DNA of 34,649 nt from Mariprofundaceae bacterium. Its GTDB lineage: Bacteria; Pseudomonadota; Zetaproteobacteria; Mariprofundales; Mariprofundaceae. Every line of letters begins with the position of its first letter. Position 1 is the first letter of the stretch. Shown in pieces: positions 7,400 through 16,381 of the stretch. A program made the translations under genes and the position numbers. The stretch spans positions 1-34,649 of the forward strand of contig JALUXZ010000229.1 of assembly GCA_027018935.1 (NCBI GenBank), written 5' to 3'. The notes below the pieces were generated by a model, which saw only the letters and a program-made list of their open reading frames with translations, was not told the DNA's origin and ran no database searches.

Positions 7400-9681
7400 G
7401 TCAGACCTCAACAGGTATGAGTGGTTATGAACTTAACCTTGAAGAATACTGGCAGGTTATTGTTCGCCGTCGTTGGATTATTGTATTTTGTGCAGTATCT
7501 ATTGGGCTTTTTAGTGCGTTATTTACTTGGGCAAATCAACCACCAGCACTGTACAGCTCTACAGCATCGATAAAAATAGAGCCTTCTTTGAACATTGCTG
7601 ATTTTTTCATGCGTGGGGGATCATCGCAATCGTTTAATGATATGACCACACAGCTGGTTTTGATTCAGTCGTATGCCTTGATGGAGCGCGTGGCACAACG
7701 TTTGGCATTGATTCCACCAGCATTAACCAGTGAAGAAATTCGCGCAAACCCAGACTATGTGGATGTTGTGTTGGATTTGAAAGATAGTGTTGATGCCGAG
7801 CAGGATGGCAGTACGGGTATTATTAATATCTCGGTTGTATCTGGCAATTCCAACTATGCCAAAGATTTAGCGCAAGCAGTAGCAGATGAATTTCAGACAT
7901 TTAATATTGAAGAAAAGAACAAAAAAGTATTTGAGGCGAAGAAGTTTATTCAGCAGCAGTTGCTTGTTGTTGGAGATCGTCTAAAAAAGGCGGAAGAAAG
8001 AGTTCGGGATTACAGGCAAAAGAATCATTTATCCTCAAGTAGCAATTCCGAGGCAGTAGCTAAGATTGTTGCAGATTTACAGCAAGAATATCGGCAAGCT
8101 ATCGCTCACTTAAGTGATTTGCAGTTTACATTGAAAGAATTGCGTCTGCGTGTGCAGCGTGGTGGCTGGGATTATAAGGCAGTTTCGGTTCCTGGAAATG
8201 TTGGGGCTTATTTTGATGAATTAAACAAACGCCTTGTTGAAATGGCGTTGAAACGCACTGAACTTTCAACGAATTATACAGATGCACACCCCCAGATAGA
8301 GGAATTAAGGCAACAAGCTGAAGATATTCTGGGAAGTATGGTCGATGAGTTAGCCAAACAAGTGACTTTAACGCAACGTCGCATGCAAGATATTCAGAAT
8401 GGGATGAATAGTGCAGAGCGTAAATATCAGGGTGTCCCCGAGCAAGCTTTGGAACTACAACGTTTACAGCGTTCGGTTAACAGCAATGAAGAGCTGTTCG
8501 GTTTGTTGGAGAAAAAATACCAGGAAGTTTTGATTAAAGAGTCTGAGAAGGTTCAAGAAGTCTCATTGGTGAGACCAGCCATGCTTTCGCGTGTGCGTAT
8601 TAATCCGATTAAGGTGTCTCAAACAGGTTTGGCGGGCTTGATTTTGGGGTTGGTTTTAGGGTTGATTGTTGCACTTATATTAGAAACTATGGATACCTCG
8701 GTCGGTACGATTGAAGAAGTGGAAAATTTCTTAGAGGTGCCAGTGATTGGTTTTGTGCCACACTTGTCGCATGAGGAGGCTGTTGAGTTATTCTCAGGTG
8801 AAGAAGGCTTAGAGACCAGTGGTTCAGCGATGGAGCGGCAATTACGATTGGTGAGCCATTTTTCACCGCCTTCTACCATTGCAGAAGCATACCGTAGTTT
8901 GCGTACCAACTTATTGTTTTCGCAAGCTGGTGAGCATCGTGTTATTTTGGTTACCAGTTCAACTGTAAAAGAAGGTAAAAGTACAATTTCGGCAAATCTT
9001 AGTGTGGTTATTGCACAACAAGGTGCGCGTGTATTGTTGATTGATGCGGATATGCGTAAACCTATGCAGCACCATACATTTGGACTGAAGCGTGCGCCAG
9101 GCTTGGGTGAAGTGCTGTTGGGGCAACAAAGCTGGCAAGATGCTGTGAGCCGCTTTTCTGATGTTATGCTAGGGGATATGGGCATTGATCAAGCTTTGAT
9201 GACACCAGGCTTGGATCAGTTGGATGTTCTTACGTGTGGTCAGGTGAATGCGAATCCTCCTGATTTATTAGGTTCGCCACTGATGAGCCGTGTTTTGGAT
9301 GAAGCGCGTGAAGAATATGATATGGTAATTATTGATATGCCGCCTTTATTGCATACAACTGATGCTACAGTGATTGCATCTAAGGTAGATGGGGTGTTGT
9401 TGGTTTATCATATTGGCTCAGTGGTTCGTGGTGCATTGAAGCGGGTAAAAGCAAATATTGAGAATGTTGGTGGTAAGGTGTTGGGCGTGGCACTGAATGG
9501 TGTGCGCGGTGATCTTTCTCCAGATTATAGTAATTATAAAATGGATCATCATTATGCTTATGCCTATGGTGAAAACGAAATGCAGCGGAAAAATTGGTTT
9601 GAGCGCAATTCGGAGATAGCCAAGAAATTCATGGAAGACGTTTGGCAACGTGTGTCTGAGCGCTTCGGGAAGGGCGGTTAA
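7396..9681 (+). CDS. Wzc-type polysaccharide co-polymerase with tyrosine autokinase domain
   Basis: Inner-membrane protein of 761 aa that in this family sets polysaccharide chain length and gates export through cycles of tyrosine autophosphorylation. Domain order: Wzz domain with TM1 (about 27-45), long periplasmic coiled-coil region (about 175-390), TM2 (about 410-429), then the BY-kinase. Kinase motifs are Walker A SSTVKEGKST (521-530), Walker A' LLIDAD (547-552) and Walker B IIDMPP (645-650). A tyrosine cluster (Tyr711, 714, 720, 722, 724) follows. About 37 more residues, amphipathic and charged, trail this cluster. It overlaps the upstream export gene by ATGA, consistent with the Wza-Wzc pair acting as one transenvelope complex. 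Confidence 0.93.
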   Translation: MSQTSTGMSGYELNLEEYWQVIVRRRWIIVFCAVSIGLFSALFTWANQPPALYSSTASIKIEPSLNIADFFMRGGSSQSFNDMTTQLVLIQSYALMERVAQRLALIPPALTSEEIRANPDYVDVVLDLKDSVDAEQDGSTGIINISVVSGNSNYAKDLAQAVADEFQTFNIEEKNKKVFEAKKFIQQQLLVVGDRLKKAEERVRDYRQKNHLSSSSNSEAVAKIVADLQQEYRQAIAHLSDLQFTLKELRLRVQRGGWDYKAVSVPGNVGAYFDELNKRLVEMALKRTELSTNYTDAHPQIEELRQQAEDILGSMVDELAKQVTLTQRRMQDIQNGMNSAERKYQGVPEQALELQRLQRSVNSNEELFGLLEKKYQEVLIKESEKVQEVSLVRPAMLSRVRINPIKVSQTGLAGLILGLVLGLIVALILETMDTSVGTIEEVENFLEVPVIGFVPHLSHEEAVELFSGEEGLETSGSAMERQLRLVSHFSPPSTIAEAYRSLRTNLLFSQAGEHRVILVTSSTVKEGKSTISANLSVVIAQQGARVLLIDADMRKPMQHHTFGLKRAPGLGEVLLGQQSWQDAVSRFSDVMLGDMGIDQALMTPGLDQLDVLTCGQVNANPPDLLGSPLMSRVLDEAREEYDMVIIDMPPLLHTTDATVIASKVDGVLLVYHIGSVVRGALKRVKANIENVGGKVLGVALNGVRGDLSPDYSNYKMDHHYAYAYGENEMQRKNWFERNSEIAKKFMEDVWQRVSERFGKGG

Positions 9682-9873
9682 ATGCAGAGCGACCTTAATC
9701 GTTTAAGGCATCGTAAAAGTCGCAGACATAAGATTATTGGTCTCTTTGTATTATGTGTCGTGGTGGCATTGGTTATGGTGATGATGCGTACATGCTCGGA
9801 TCAGTTTGCTGAACCTTATAATACGAATTATCAGCCTATGGATACAGAGCGAAAACAGGGGAATAACCCCTGA
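9682..9873 (+). CDS. Small single-pass membrane protein (63 aa), unknown function
   Basis: The ATG directly abuts the kinase stop codon (TAAATG at 9679-9684), so it is probably translated by reinitiation. Residues 1-17 are strongly basic (RLRHRKSRRHK), residues 18-35 are one hydrophobic helix (IIGLFVLCVVVALVMVMM), and residues 36-63 are polar. By the positive-inside rule the N terminus is cytoplasmic and the short tail periplasmic. No family is recognised. Its place between the tyrosine kinase and the polymerase makes a partner of the export complex plausible; that is inference from position. It could be a spurious ORF, but the tight junction and sensible topology argue for a real gene. Confidence 0.6.
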   Translation: MQSDLNRLRHRKSRRHKIIGLFVLCVVVALVMVMMRTCSDQFAEPYNTNYQPMDTERKQGNNP

Positions 9874-9908
9874 TCCATCAAACTATAAGGGTACCCTTTC
9901 CGCCAGCT

Positions 9909-11327
9909 GTGATGCTGACCTTGGTGCTCACTATTTTATTATTATATGCTGCATATGTATTGGCCCCAGGATTGATTGGGGGGCCGATTATGCTGATTGG
10001 TGCTTTGATGATGGTGGTGGTGGCATTTAGTAGCATTGAACTGACACTATATTTACTAATTTTATCAACATTGTTATCTCCAGAGTTAACATTCGGGGGA
10101 GCTACACAGGCGCAATTAGCAAGTGGTGCTGTCAATACGACGGAATCACGTGGTGTTACATTACGTTTGGATGACCTTTTATTAACATTGGTGTGTGTGA
10201 CATGGATGTTTCGCTTGGCTATTTTTAAAGAGTTAGGTGTGGTTCGTAGTACGCCGATTAATCAACCTATTGCGTGGTATTGGCTGGCTGCATTGTTTGC
10301 AACATTGATTGGCATATTTGCAGGTCGCGTGGGTGGTTACGGTTTTTTCTTTATTATTAAGTACTTAGAATTCTTTGTTCTTTTTTATATGATTATTAAC
10401 CATTTAACAGATGAAGCCTCTATCAAACGTTACCTTTTAATTATGTTGATTACATGTGTATTGGCAAGTTTGGCTGGCATCGCTCAGATTCCATCTGGTG
10501 CGCGTGTTTCAGCGCCATTTGAAGGTGAGATGGGCGAGCCAAATAGTTTTGGTGGTTATCTTGTATTAATGTTCTCTGTGGTTTTGGGGATGTTTTTATA
10601 TGCTAAAAAAGGGCAACAGTGGTATTTGTTGCTATTTTCAATGGTTGTTATGCTGGTGCCTTTAGCGTTTACCGAATCACGAAGTTCTTATTTATCCTTT
10701 GTTGTTGCGATACTATTTTTTATTTTTCTATCGAGGAAAAAGTTCTTGTTAATTACTAGTTGTTTGGTAGGGATAGCAATCTTGCCGTTCATCTTGCCGC
10801 AGAATGTGATTGATAGGGTGATGTTTACATTCAATCAAAGCAAACAACAGGGGCAGTTAGCGGTTGGCGGGATGAATATTGATACCTCCACCACAGAGCG
10901 TTTAAAATCATGGGAAAATGTATTAACCAAATATTTTCCAAAACATCCATTGTTGGGTGTTGGGGTGACAGGCGGACCATTTTTAGATGCACAGTATCCA
11001 AGGGTTTTATTGGAAACAGGTATGATTGGTTTGGTCTTATTTTTATGGTTTTTACGACGAGTATGGGTGTTGCTACGCCAGTGTTATGATGAAATAAAAG
11101 ACCCAATGCTCAAAGGCGCATCTCTGGGAGCAATCTGTGGTTTTGCTGGTTTGTTGGTGCATGGCATTGGTGCAAATACCTTTATTATTGTTAGAATCAT
11201 GGAGCCATTTATGATTCTTATTGGTCTATTAATGGCAGCATTGTTTCTTGAGCGTGAGTCTCGAGTCAAGGAAGGTGAGCAGAATACCTTGCAAAGTGAC
11301 GGTAGTCCGCAAGTATTGTTACGATGA
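9909..11327 (+). CDS. O-antigen ligase/polymerase family protein (Wzy/WaaL type)
   Basis: Polytopic inner-membrane protein of 472 aa with about 11-12 hydrophobic segments (LTLVLTILLLYAAYVLAPG at the start, MEPFMILIGLLMAALFL near the end). A large loop before the last helices contains STTERLKSWENVLTKYF and HPLLGVGVTGG, typical of the Wzy_C/O-antigen ligase domain. In this context, after Wza- and Wzc-type genes, it most likely polymerises lipid-linked repeat units, though WaaL-type ligation to lipid A-core cannot be excluded. Start: GTG 9909 or ATG 9912, neither with a good Shine-Dalgarno. The frame stays open upstream to 9867, so the true start could be slightly earlier. The stop overlaps the amidase start (ATGA). 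No flippase or glycosyltransferase accompanies it in the window. Confidence 0.85.
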   Translation: MMLTLVLTILLLYAAYVLAPGLIGGPIMLIGALMMVVVAFSSIELTLYLLILSTLLSPELTFGGATQAQLASGAVNTTESRGVTLRLDDLLLTLVCVTWMFRLAIFKELGVVRSTPINQPIAWYWLAALFATLIGIFAGRVGGYGFFFIIKYLEFFVLFYMIINHLTDEASIKRYLLIMLITCVLASLAGIAQIPSGARVSAPFEGEMGEPNSFGGYLVLMFSVVLGMFLYAKKGQQWYLLLFSMVVMLVPLAFTESRSSYLSFVVAILFFIFLSRKKFLLITSCLVGIAILPFILPQNVIDRVMFTFNQSKQQGQLAVGGMNIDTSTTERLKSWENVLTKYFPKHPLLGVGVTGGPFLDAQYPRVLLETGMIGLVLFLWFLRRVWVLLRQCYDEIKDPMLKGASLGAICGFAGLLVHGIGANTFIIVRIMEPFMILIGLLMAALFLERESRVKEGEQNTLQSDGSPQVLLR

Positions 11328-12505
11328 AAAGCTATAACAAATGCATACTGGGCTTGTTGGGTCTGCTTTGCTTGATCAGTATTCAGAGCGGCATGGTTGC
11401 GGCTGCGGAGGTGCGGGATGTGCGTTTGTGGACAGCTCCTGATCATACACGTGTGGTATTTGATTTAGATCGTAGCATTAGTTATGAAGTTTTCCGTTTA
11501 CATAAACCAGAGCGTGTAGTGGTAGACATAAAACACACTAAAATGAAGAAGGTCGCATCATTGGCTTTGCCTGACCCTGTGATTAAAAGCATTCGTTATG
11601 GTGAACCTAAGAAGGGTGTTTTACGTATTGTCTTGGATGTGCAGAAAAAAAACATTGGTTTACGCACATTTCTATTAAAGCCCATGCAGGGGAAACCACA
11701 CCGCTTGGTTGTTGATTTAACCCGTAAAGAATCGAAACTCGTAATACAATCAAAGAAAGCAGTTAAAAAAAACAGTCATCATGAGGTTGTGATTGCGGTA
11801 GATGCTGGACACGGTGGGGAAGATCCAGGGGCAATTGGTCGGCATGGTTTAAAAGAAAAAGATTTCACCTTACGTGTAGCTAAAAAATTAGCCGCATTGA
11901 TTAATAGCAAACCCGGTATGCGGGCTGTATTGACCCGCAAAGGTGATTATTTTGTTCCCTTGAGAAAACGTGTGCGATTGGCTCGCAAAGCAGGTGCAAA
12001 CTTGATGATTAGTATTCATGCGGATGCTGTAAAAACGCGCACAGTACAAGGTGCTAGTGTGTATACATTGGCTGAGCGTGGGGCAACACCTGATAGGGTT
12101 GCTGTAGCATTGGCTGCCAAGGAAAATGCTGCTGATGAGATTGGTGGTGTGATGCTAAGCCAAGAAGTGGATGATCCGATGGTACGCAATATTTTGGGTG
12201 ATATGGCGAAGCGTGATAGCTTGAATAGTTCACAGTTATTGGCTGAGAATATGTTGTTGCAAATGAAGAAAGTGGGCTCAATTAAATATAAAAGCCCTAA
12301 ACGTGCTCGTTTTGTCGTATTGACAGCATTGGAAATTCCCAGCGTTTTGGTTGAGTTGAATTTTATCTCTAATCCCAAGCAAGAGCGGAAAATGAAGACC
12401 AGAAAACATCAAGATCGTTTGGCAGCGGCATTGTATCAAGCGAGCAAAAACTTTTTTAACCGTATGGGTATGATAGAGCTTAAAGACTCTGCATCATCAT
12501 CATGA
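11324..12505 (+). CDS. N-acetylmuramoyl-L-alanine amidase with AMIN domain (AmiC type)
   Basis: Periplasmic zinc amidase that cuts the bond between MurNAc and the stem peptide, splitting septal peptidoglycan at division. Of 393 aa, residues 1-28 are a signal peptide ending in AAA, about 30-133 an AMIN domain that targets to septal wall or pole, and about 154-372 Amidase_3. Ligands seen: His163 (VDAGHGGEDPGA), Glu178 (KEKDF), His232 (ISIHADA); catalytic Glu344 (VLVELNFIS). The stretch from about 258 to 315 contains the helical insert that in AmiB/AmiC blocks the active site until released by EnvC/NlpD partners. The ATG overlaps the polymerase stop (ATGA), so it is co-translated with polysaccharide genes, an unusual place for a division amidase. 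Confidence 0.93.
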   Translation: MKSYNKCILGLLGLLCLISIQSGMVAAAEVRDVRLWTAPDHTRVVFDLDRSISYEVFRLHKPERVVVDIKHTKMKKVASLALPDPVIKSIRYGEPKKGVLRIVLDVQKKNIGLRTFLLKPMQGKPHRLVVDLTRKESKLVIQSKKAVKKNSHHEVVIAVDAGHGGEDPGAIGRHGLKEKDFTLRVAKKLAALINSKPGMRAVLTRKGDYFVPLRKRVRLARKAGANLMISIHADAVKTRTVQGASVYTLAERGATPDRVAVALAAKENAADEIGGVMLSQEVDDPMVRNILGDMAKRDSLNSSQLLAENMLLQMKKVGSIKYKSPKRARFVVLTALEIPSVLVELNFISNPKQERKMKTRKHQDRLAAALYQASKNFFNRMGMIELKDSASSS

Positions 12506-12535
12506 TTGATTTATAAATATTTTAGGTAGGTAGTT

Positions 12536-14260
12536 TTGTATAAACGATTATTAGAATTTTTAAGACCGTATATTGGACGTTTGGGCATAGCGATGGTTTG
12601 TATGGTGATACTTGCTGCAACCACAGCTGGTATGGCATGGTTATTACAGCCAGCTTTGGATCAGGCTTTATCGGGTAAAACGAAGTATATTTATTATATT
12701 CCTATTGCTGTGATTGCTTTGTATATCGTGAAAGGTGCGGCATATTTTGGGCAGGCATATTTGATGGGCTGGATTGGGCAACGTGTTATTTATGATTTGC
12801 GAAATCAGATTTATGGTCGCTTAACAACGCAGTCGTTGAACTTCTTTGCGCATCGTAAAACAGGCGAGTTACTGGCGCGTATTAGCTATGATGTAACACT
12901 GGTGCAATCTGCGGTAAGTACATCTGTAACCGCATTGATGCGTGATACGATGACAATTATTTTCCTCATTGGTGTGATTTTTTACCAGGACTGGATGCTC
13001 GCTTTGATTGCCATGGCTGTGTTTCCTATCATTATTTATCCTATTTTGCGTTTTGGTCGAAAAATGCGTTCCGCAACCTATGACGGTCAGGTTGTGATGG
13101 GTGAGATGTCGAGCCTCATTGAAGAGACTGTGGGTGGCATTCGTGTCGTAAAAGCTTTTGGTATGGAAGAGTATGAGCGCAAACGTTTTCGTGATTTGAT
13201 TGGTGGTTTTATGAAACACCAAATGCGCATTTTTAAAGTTAATGCTATGTCTTTTCCGATTATGGAGTTGGTGGCTGGTTTTGGTATTGCGGGTGTATTG
13301 TTTTATGGTGGGCTACGTGTGGCTGCTGGTGAAGCAACAGCTGGTACATTGATGTCTTTTTTAGCTGCTGTGATTATGCTTTATGAACCAGTCAAACGTT
13401 TATCGGGTGCGAACAATCAAATTCAACAGGGCTTGGCTGCGGCAGAACGTATTTTTGATATTTTGGATGAAGAGATCATTGTGCGCGATGCTGAAGATGC
13501 GAAAGTATTAAGTAGTTTTCAGCATGTGGTTTCTTTTGAAGATGTTGGTTTGTGTTATGCGGGGGCTGAGAAGTCTGTACTTTCTAATATCAATTTAGAG
13601 GTAAAAGCTGGGCAAGTTGTAGCATTGATAGGGCGTAGTGGGGCGGGTAAGAGTTCACTGGCAAACCTTGTTCCTCGTTTTATGGACGTGACTGAGGGGC
13701 GTGTTTTGTTGGATGGACATGATGTGCGAGAGTTAACACAGAAGTCCTTGCGCGAGCAGGTCGCTTTGGTGACCCAAGATGTTATTTTATTCAATGATAC
13801 GGTATTAAATAATATTGCTTATGGTCATGAGGCCATTGATCGTGAACGGGTAGAAGCGATTGCCAAAGCCGCCAATGCCCATGAATTTATCATGAAACTT
13901 CCAAAGGGTTATGAAACCATGGTGGGTGAGCGTGGCGTGATTCTTTCAGGTGGTCAGCGTCAGCGTTTATCGTTGGCGCGTGCATTATTAAAAGATGCGC
14001 CAATTTTGATTCTAGATGAGGCAACCAGTAGCTTGGATACCGAATCAGAGCAGTTGGTGCAACAGGCCATTGATCGTTTGATGACAGGCCGTACCGTACT
14101 TGTGATTGCACATCGCCTATCCACGATTCGGCATGCCGATTGTATTGTGGTGCTGGATGATGGCGGTATTGCTCAAATGGGTCGGCATGAAGAATTATTG
14201 CAGCAGGGTGGTTTGTATGCTGAATTATATCATATGCAGTTTGAGTCAAAAATATCGTGA
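12536..14260 (+). CDS. msbA: Lipid A export ABC transporter MsbA
   Basis: Homodimeric inner-membrane flippase of 574 aa moving lipid A-core from the inner to the outer leaflet. It has an N-terminal six-helix transmembrane domain (about 1-310), then the nucleotide-binding domain with Walker A GRSGAGKSS, signature LSGGQRQRLSLARALL, Walker B ILILDEATSSLD and the H-loop (VIAHRLSTI). The start is TTG 12536, preceded by AGGTAGG; no ATG is available near the N terminus. It follows the amidase by 30 bases and overlaps the next gene by GTGA, so it belongs to the same run. A related peptide or lipid exporter is possible, but length and the lipid acyltransferase neighbour favour MsbA. Confidence 0.88.
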   Translation: MYKRLLEFLRPYIGRLGIAMVCMVILAATTAGMAWLLQPALDQALSGKTKYIYYIPIAVIALYIVKGAAYFGQAYLMGWIGQRVIYDLRNQIYGRLTTQSLNFFAHRKTGELLARISYDVTLVQSAVSTSVTALMRDTMTIIFLIGVIFYQDWMLALIAMAVFPIIIYPILRFGRKMRSATYDGQVVMGEMSSLIEETVGGIRVVKAFGMEEYERKRFRDLIGGFMKHQMRIFKVNAMSFPIMELVAGFGIAGVLFYGGLRVAAGEATAGTLMSFLAAVIMLYEPVKRLSGANNQIQQGLAAAERIFDILDEEIIVRDAEDAKVLSSFQHVVSFEDVGLCYAGAEKSVLSNINLEVKAGQVVALIGRSGAGKSSLANLVPRFMDVTEGRVLLDGHDVRELTQKSLREQVALVTQDVILFNDTVLNNIAYGHEAIDRERVEAIAKAANAHEFIMKLPKGYETMVGERGVILSGGQRQRLSLARALLKDAPILILDEATSSLDTESEQLVQQAIDRLMTGRTVLVIAHRLSTIRHADCIVVLDDGGIAQMGRHEELLQQGGLYAELYHMQFESKIS

Positions 14261-14880
14261 AAGATAAAGTTTTAGCATGGTTAATTCCGCATGCTATTTA
14301 TGCCATTTTTTTATTTTTAAGCCGCACGATATGTTGGACATTCATTGGTGAACGCTATCAAGCAGGCTGCAAACCTTATATATTGAGCTTTTGGCATGCG
14401 CGTATTTTGATGACACCGTACGCCTATCAAGGCTGGGATGGTGCAATGTTAATATCAGAGCATCGTGATGGAGAATATATTACTGAAGCGAGTCGGTTGA
14501 TGGGTTTGAAGAATTTTTCGCGAGGTTCATCAACAAAAAGTGGGGCTCGTGCATTTTTAAAAATGATTCGTATGGCAAGAAAAGGACATTCATTGGGAAT
14601 TACACCTGATGGCCCGAAAGGTCCTGCTGAAGTTGTACAGCTTGGGGCGGTGCAATTGGCAAAAAAAACAGGCTTGCCATTGCGGGCTGTTTGTTATGCA
14701 ACTAAACGACATTGGCGGGTAAATTCGTGGGATAAATTTTATATTCCGAAACCTTTTACACGTGGTGTGTTTGTTATTGGTGAAGCTGTTTATGCGGGTG
14801 ATGATGATGCCGAGACATTGCAGGCTTTTCAGAAAGCTATGGATGATGTTCAAATGCAAGCGGATAGTTATTTCTTATAA
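14257..14880 (+). CDS. DUF374-family lysophospholipid acyltransferase-like protein
   Basis: Membrane-associated acyltransferase-like protein of 207 aa. It opens with one hydrophobic helix (AIYAIFLFLSRTICWTF) and contains the DUF374 features SFWHARILM, an SEHRDGEYI block corresponding to the H-x4-D acyltransferase motif, and GITPDGPKGP. Family members are thought to acylate lipid A or phospholipid precursors; the substrate is not known here. The start is GTG 14257, overlapping the msbA stop (GTGA), which supports a job in lipid A or outer-membrane lipid supply. In many genomes the next gene would be the Kdo transferase waaA, but here the strand switches after 18 bases. Confidence 0.85.
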   Translation: MKDKVLAWLIPHAIYAIFLFLSRTICWTFIGERYQAGCKPYILSFWHARILMTPYAYQGWDGAMLISEHRDGEYITEASRLMGLKNFSRGSSTKSGARAFLKMIRMARKGHSLGITPDGPKGPAEVVQLGAVQLAKKTGLPLRAVCYATKRHWRVNSWDKFYIPKPFTRGVFVIGEAVYAGDDDAETLQAFQKAMDDVQMQADSYFL

Positions 14881-14898
14881 TATTCTTTTGAAAAGAGT

Positions 14899-15867
14899 TT
14901 AGTTGTTAGAAGAAATATCTAACCAAGCCCCTTCTAGTAAACCAGCATCAACGATAATCAAAGATTCATAGTGCCAACGCTCGAAAATACTTTCGATAAT
15001 AGCTAAACCAGCAACCATCAAATCGGCGCGCCCTTGCTCAATCGCTGGAATAGCTTGTCTTTCTTGATGTGTCATAGCGAGTAACTGGTCACGCAAATCA
15101 AAAAAACGTTGTTTTGAGACACAATGATTGTTCACAATATCGGCATTATAATCGATAAGCCCCAAATCAATGGCAGCAAGCGTGGTTACTGTACCTGCGG
15201 TACCAACCAAATATTTGGGCGCACTAATCTGTTGCTTACTTTGTTGCCAATATTTTTCAACTTCATCAAGGTGTTTATGGCAGGTGGCTTTCATCGCTTC
15301 GTAATCTTCTTTGCTGGGTGGGTCACTGTGTAAGTGTGCTTCAATGAGGCGTACAACACCCATTTTCCGACTTATGGCATCGATGCTTTCGCTATCTTTA
15401 GCACGAACGAATTCGGTGCTTCCGCCGCCAATATCAAACAATAATAAATCATGGCAAATATCTTTTGCTAATACGGCACAACTTCCAGCGAGTGAACGAT
15501 TTGCCTCTTGTGTACCATCAATGATTTGAATATGAATACCTGTTTCTATTTCAACTTGCAGGCAAAAGTCCAGACCATTTTCAGCATCACGCATCGCAGC
15601 AGTTGCTACAGCAGAGAGTTGTGAGGTTTTTATGTGATGCTTTTTTAGCAGGTCTGAGAAGTCATGAAAAGCATGCATGGCGCGTTGCATCGCAGCATCA
15701 GAGAGTTTGCCGCTTTGATGCAAGCCTTCACCCAAACGAATAATGCGATGGGTATAAGCGAGGATATGCCATGGGGTTGTAGCGTGTTTATTTTTTTGTC
15801 TTTTGGCAATTAATAAACGGAAGGTATTGGAGCCAATATCAATGGATGCGTAAGCTTGCTGTGTCAT
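14899..15867 (-). CDS. Ppx/GppA family exopolyphosphatase or guanosine pentaphosphatase
   Basis: Cytoplasmic phosphatase of 322 aa from the actin/ASKHA fold. Residues 7-21 hold the first phosphate-binding motif (ASIDIGSNTFRLLIA), and LLFDIGGGSTEF at about 142-153 the second. A conserved GRADLMVAGLAII block lies near the C terminus. Length matches the short Ppx/GppA class without the C-terminal HD-type domain of E. coli Ppx (about 510 aa). It hydrolyses polyphosphate or pppGpp; which one cannot be decided from sequence. The start overlaps the carbonic anhydrase-like gene (ATGA), making it the last gene of the argC operon. It converges on the acyltransferase gene with only 18 bases between. Confidence 0.88.
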   Translation of the reverse strand: MTQQAYASIDIGSNTFRLLIAKRQKNKHATTPWHILAYTHRIIRLGEGLHQSGKLSDAAMQRAMHAFHDFSDLLKKHHIKTSQLSAVATAAMRDAENGLDFCLQVEIETGIHIQIIDGTQEANRSLAGSCAVLAKDICHDLLLFDIGGGSTEFVRAKDSESIDAISRKMGVVRLIEAHLHSDPPSKEDYEAMKATCHKHLDEVEKYWQQSKQQISAPKYLVGTAGTVTTLAAIDLGLIDYNADIVNNHCVSKQRFFDLRDQLLAMTHQERQAIPAIEQGRADLMVAGLAIIESIFERWHYESLIIVDAGLLEGAWLDISSNN

Positions 15868-16376
15868 GGGTTATTGCGATGCATTTTTGATAGTTTTACG
15901 TAATGTTCGGCAGAATGTTTTAAGAAATCTACCTCTTTATCTGTCAGGGAACGACGTTCGCGAGCGGGTGATCCAGCATAGAGATAGCCACTACGTAGAA
16001 CTTTTCGTTCGGGAACAAGAGAGCCTGCAGCCAATAGGCAGCCTGCTTCTAAAACAGCTTGATCCATGACAATCGAACCCATGCCAACCAAACAAAAATC
16101 CTGTATTTCACAGCCATGTAAAATAACACGGTGACCAACCGTAACATCATTACCTACAATGCAAGGGTTTATGCCATGGCTGGTGTGTAGGGTGCAATGA
16201 TCTTGAATATTCGAGCGTTCACCAATATGAATATCATGTACATCACCACGCAATACGCTCTGATACCAGATGCTTGAATCAGCAGCAATATTTACTCTGC
16301 CCATCACTTCGGCAGATTCAGCAATCCATGCAGATGCATCGATGACTGGTTGCCAATGTTGATAAGGGCGAATCAT
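15864..16376 (-). CDS. Gamma-carbonic anhydrase family protein (YrdA/PaaY type)
   Basis: Protein of 170 aa built as a left-handed beta helix, with hexapeptide repeats from about residue 12 to 130 (IAESAEVMGRVNIAADSSIW, VGNDVTVGHRVILHGC, VGMGSIVMDQAVLEAGC). Histidines in the TLHTSHG and VGHRVILHGC segments match the zinc ligands of gamma-class carbonic anhydrases, which are trimers with metal at subunit interfaces. Many YrdA-type members show weak or no hydratase activity, so the enzymatic role is uncertain. It lies 5 bases after bactofilin and overlaps the phosphatase by ATGA. Confidence 0.88.
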   Translation of the reverse strand: MIRPYQHWQPVIDASAWIAESAEVMGRVNIAADSSIWYQSVLRGDVHDIHIGERSNIQDHCTLHTSHGINPCIVGNDVTVGHRVILHGCEIQDFCLVGMGSIVMDQAVLEAGCLLAAGSLVPERKVLRSGYLYAGSPARERRSLTDKEVDFLKHSAEHYVKLSKMHRNNP

Positions 16377-16381
16377 ATTGT

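Noticed and set aside
8619-9185. 188-codon minus-strand open frame inside the Wzc kinase gene
   Set aside because: Antisense to conserved kinase motifs, Ser/Thr/Pro-rich shadow composition and no family resemblance.
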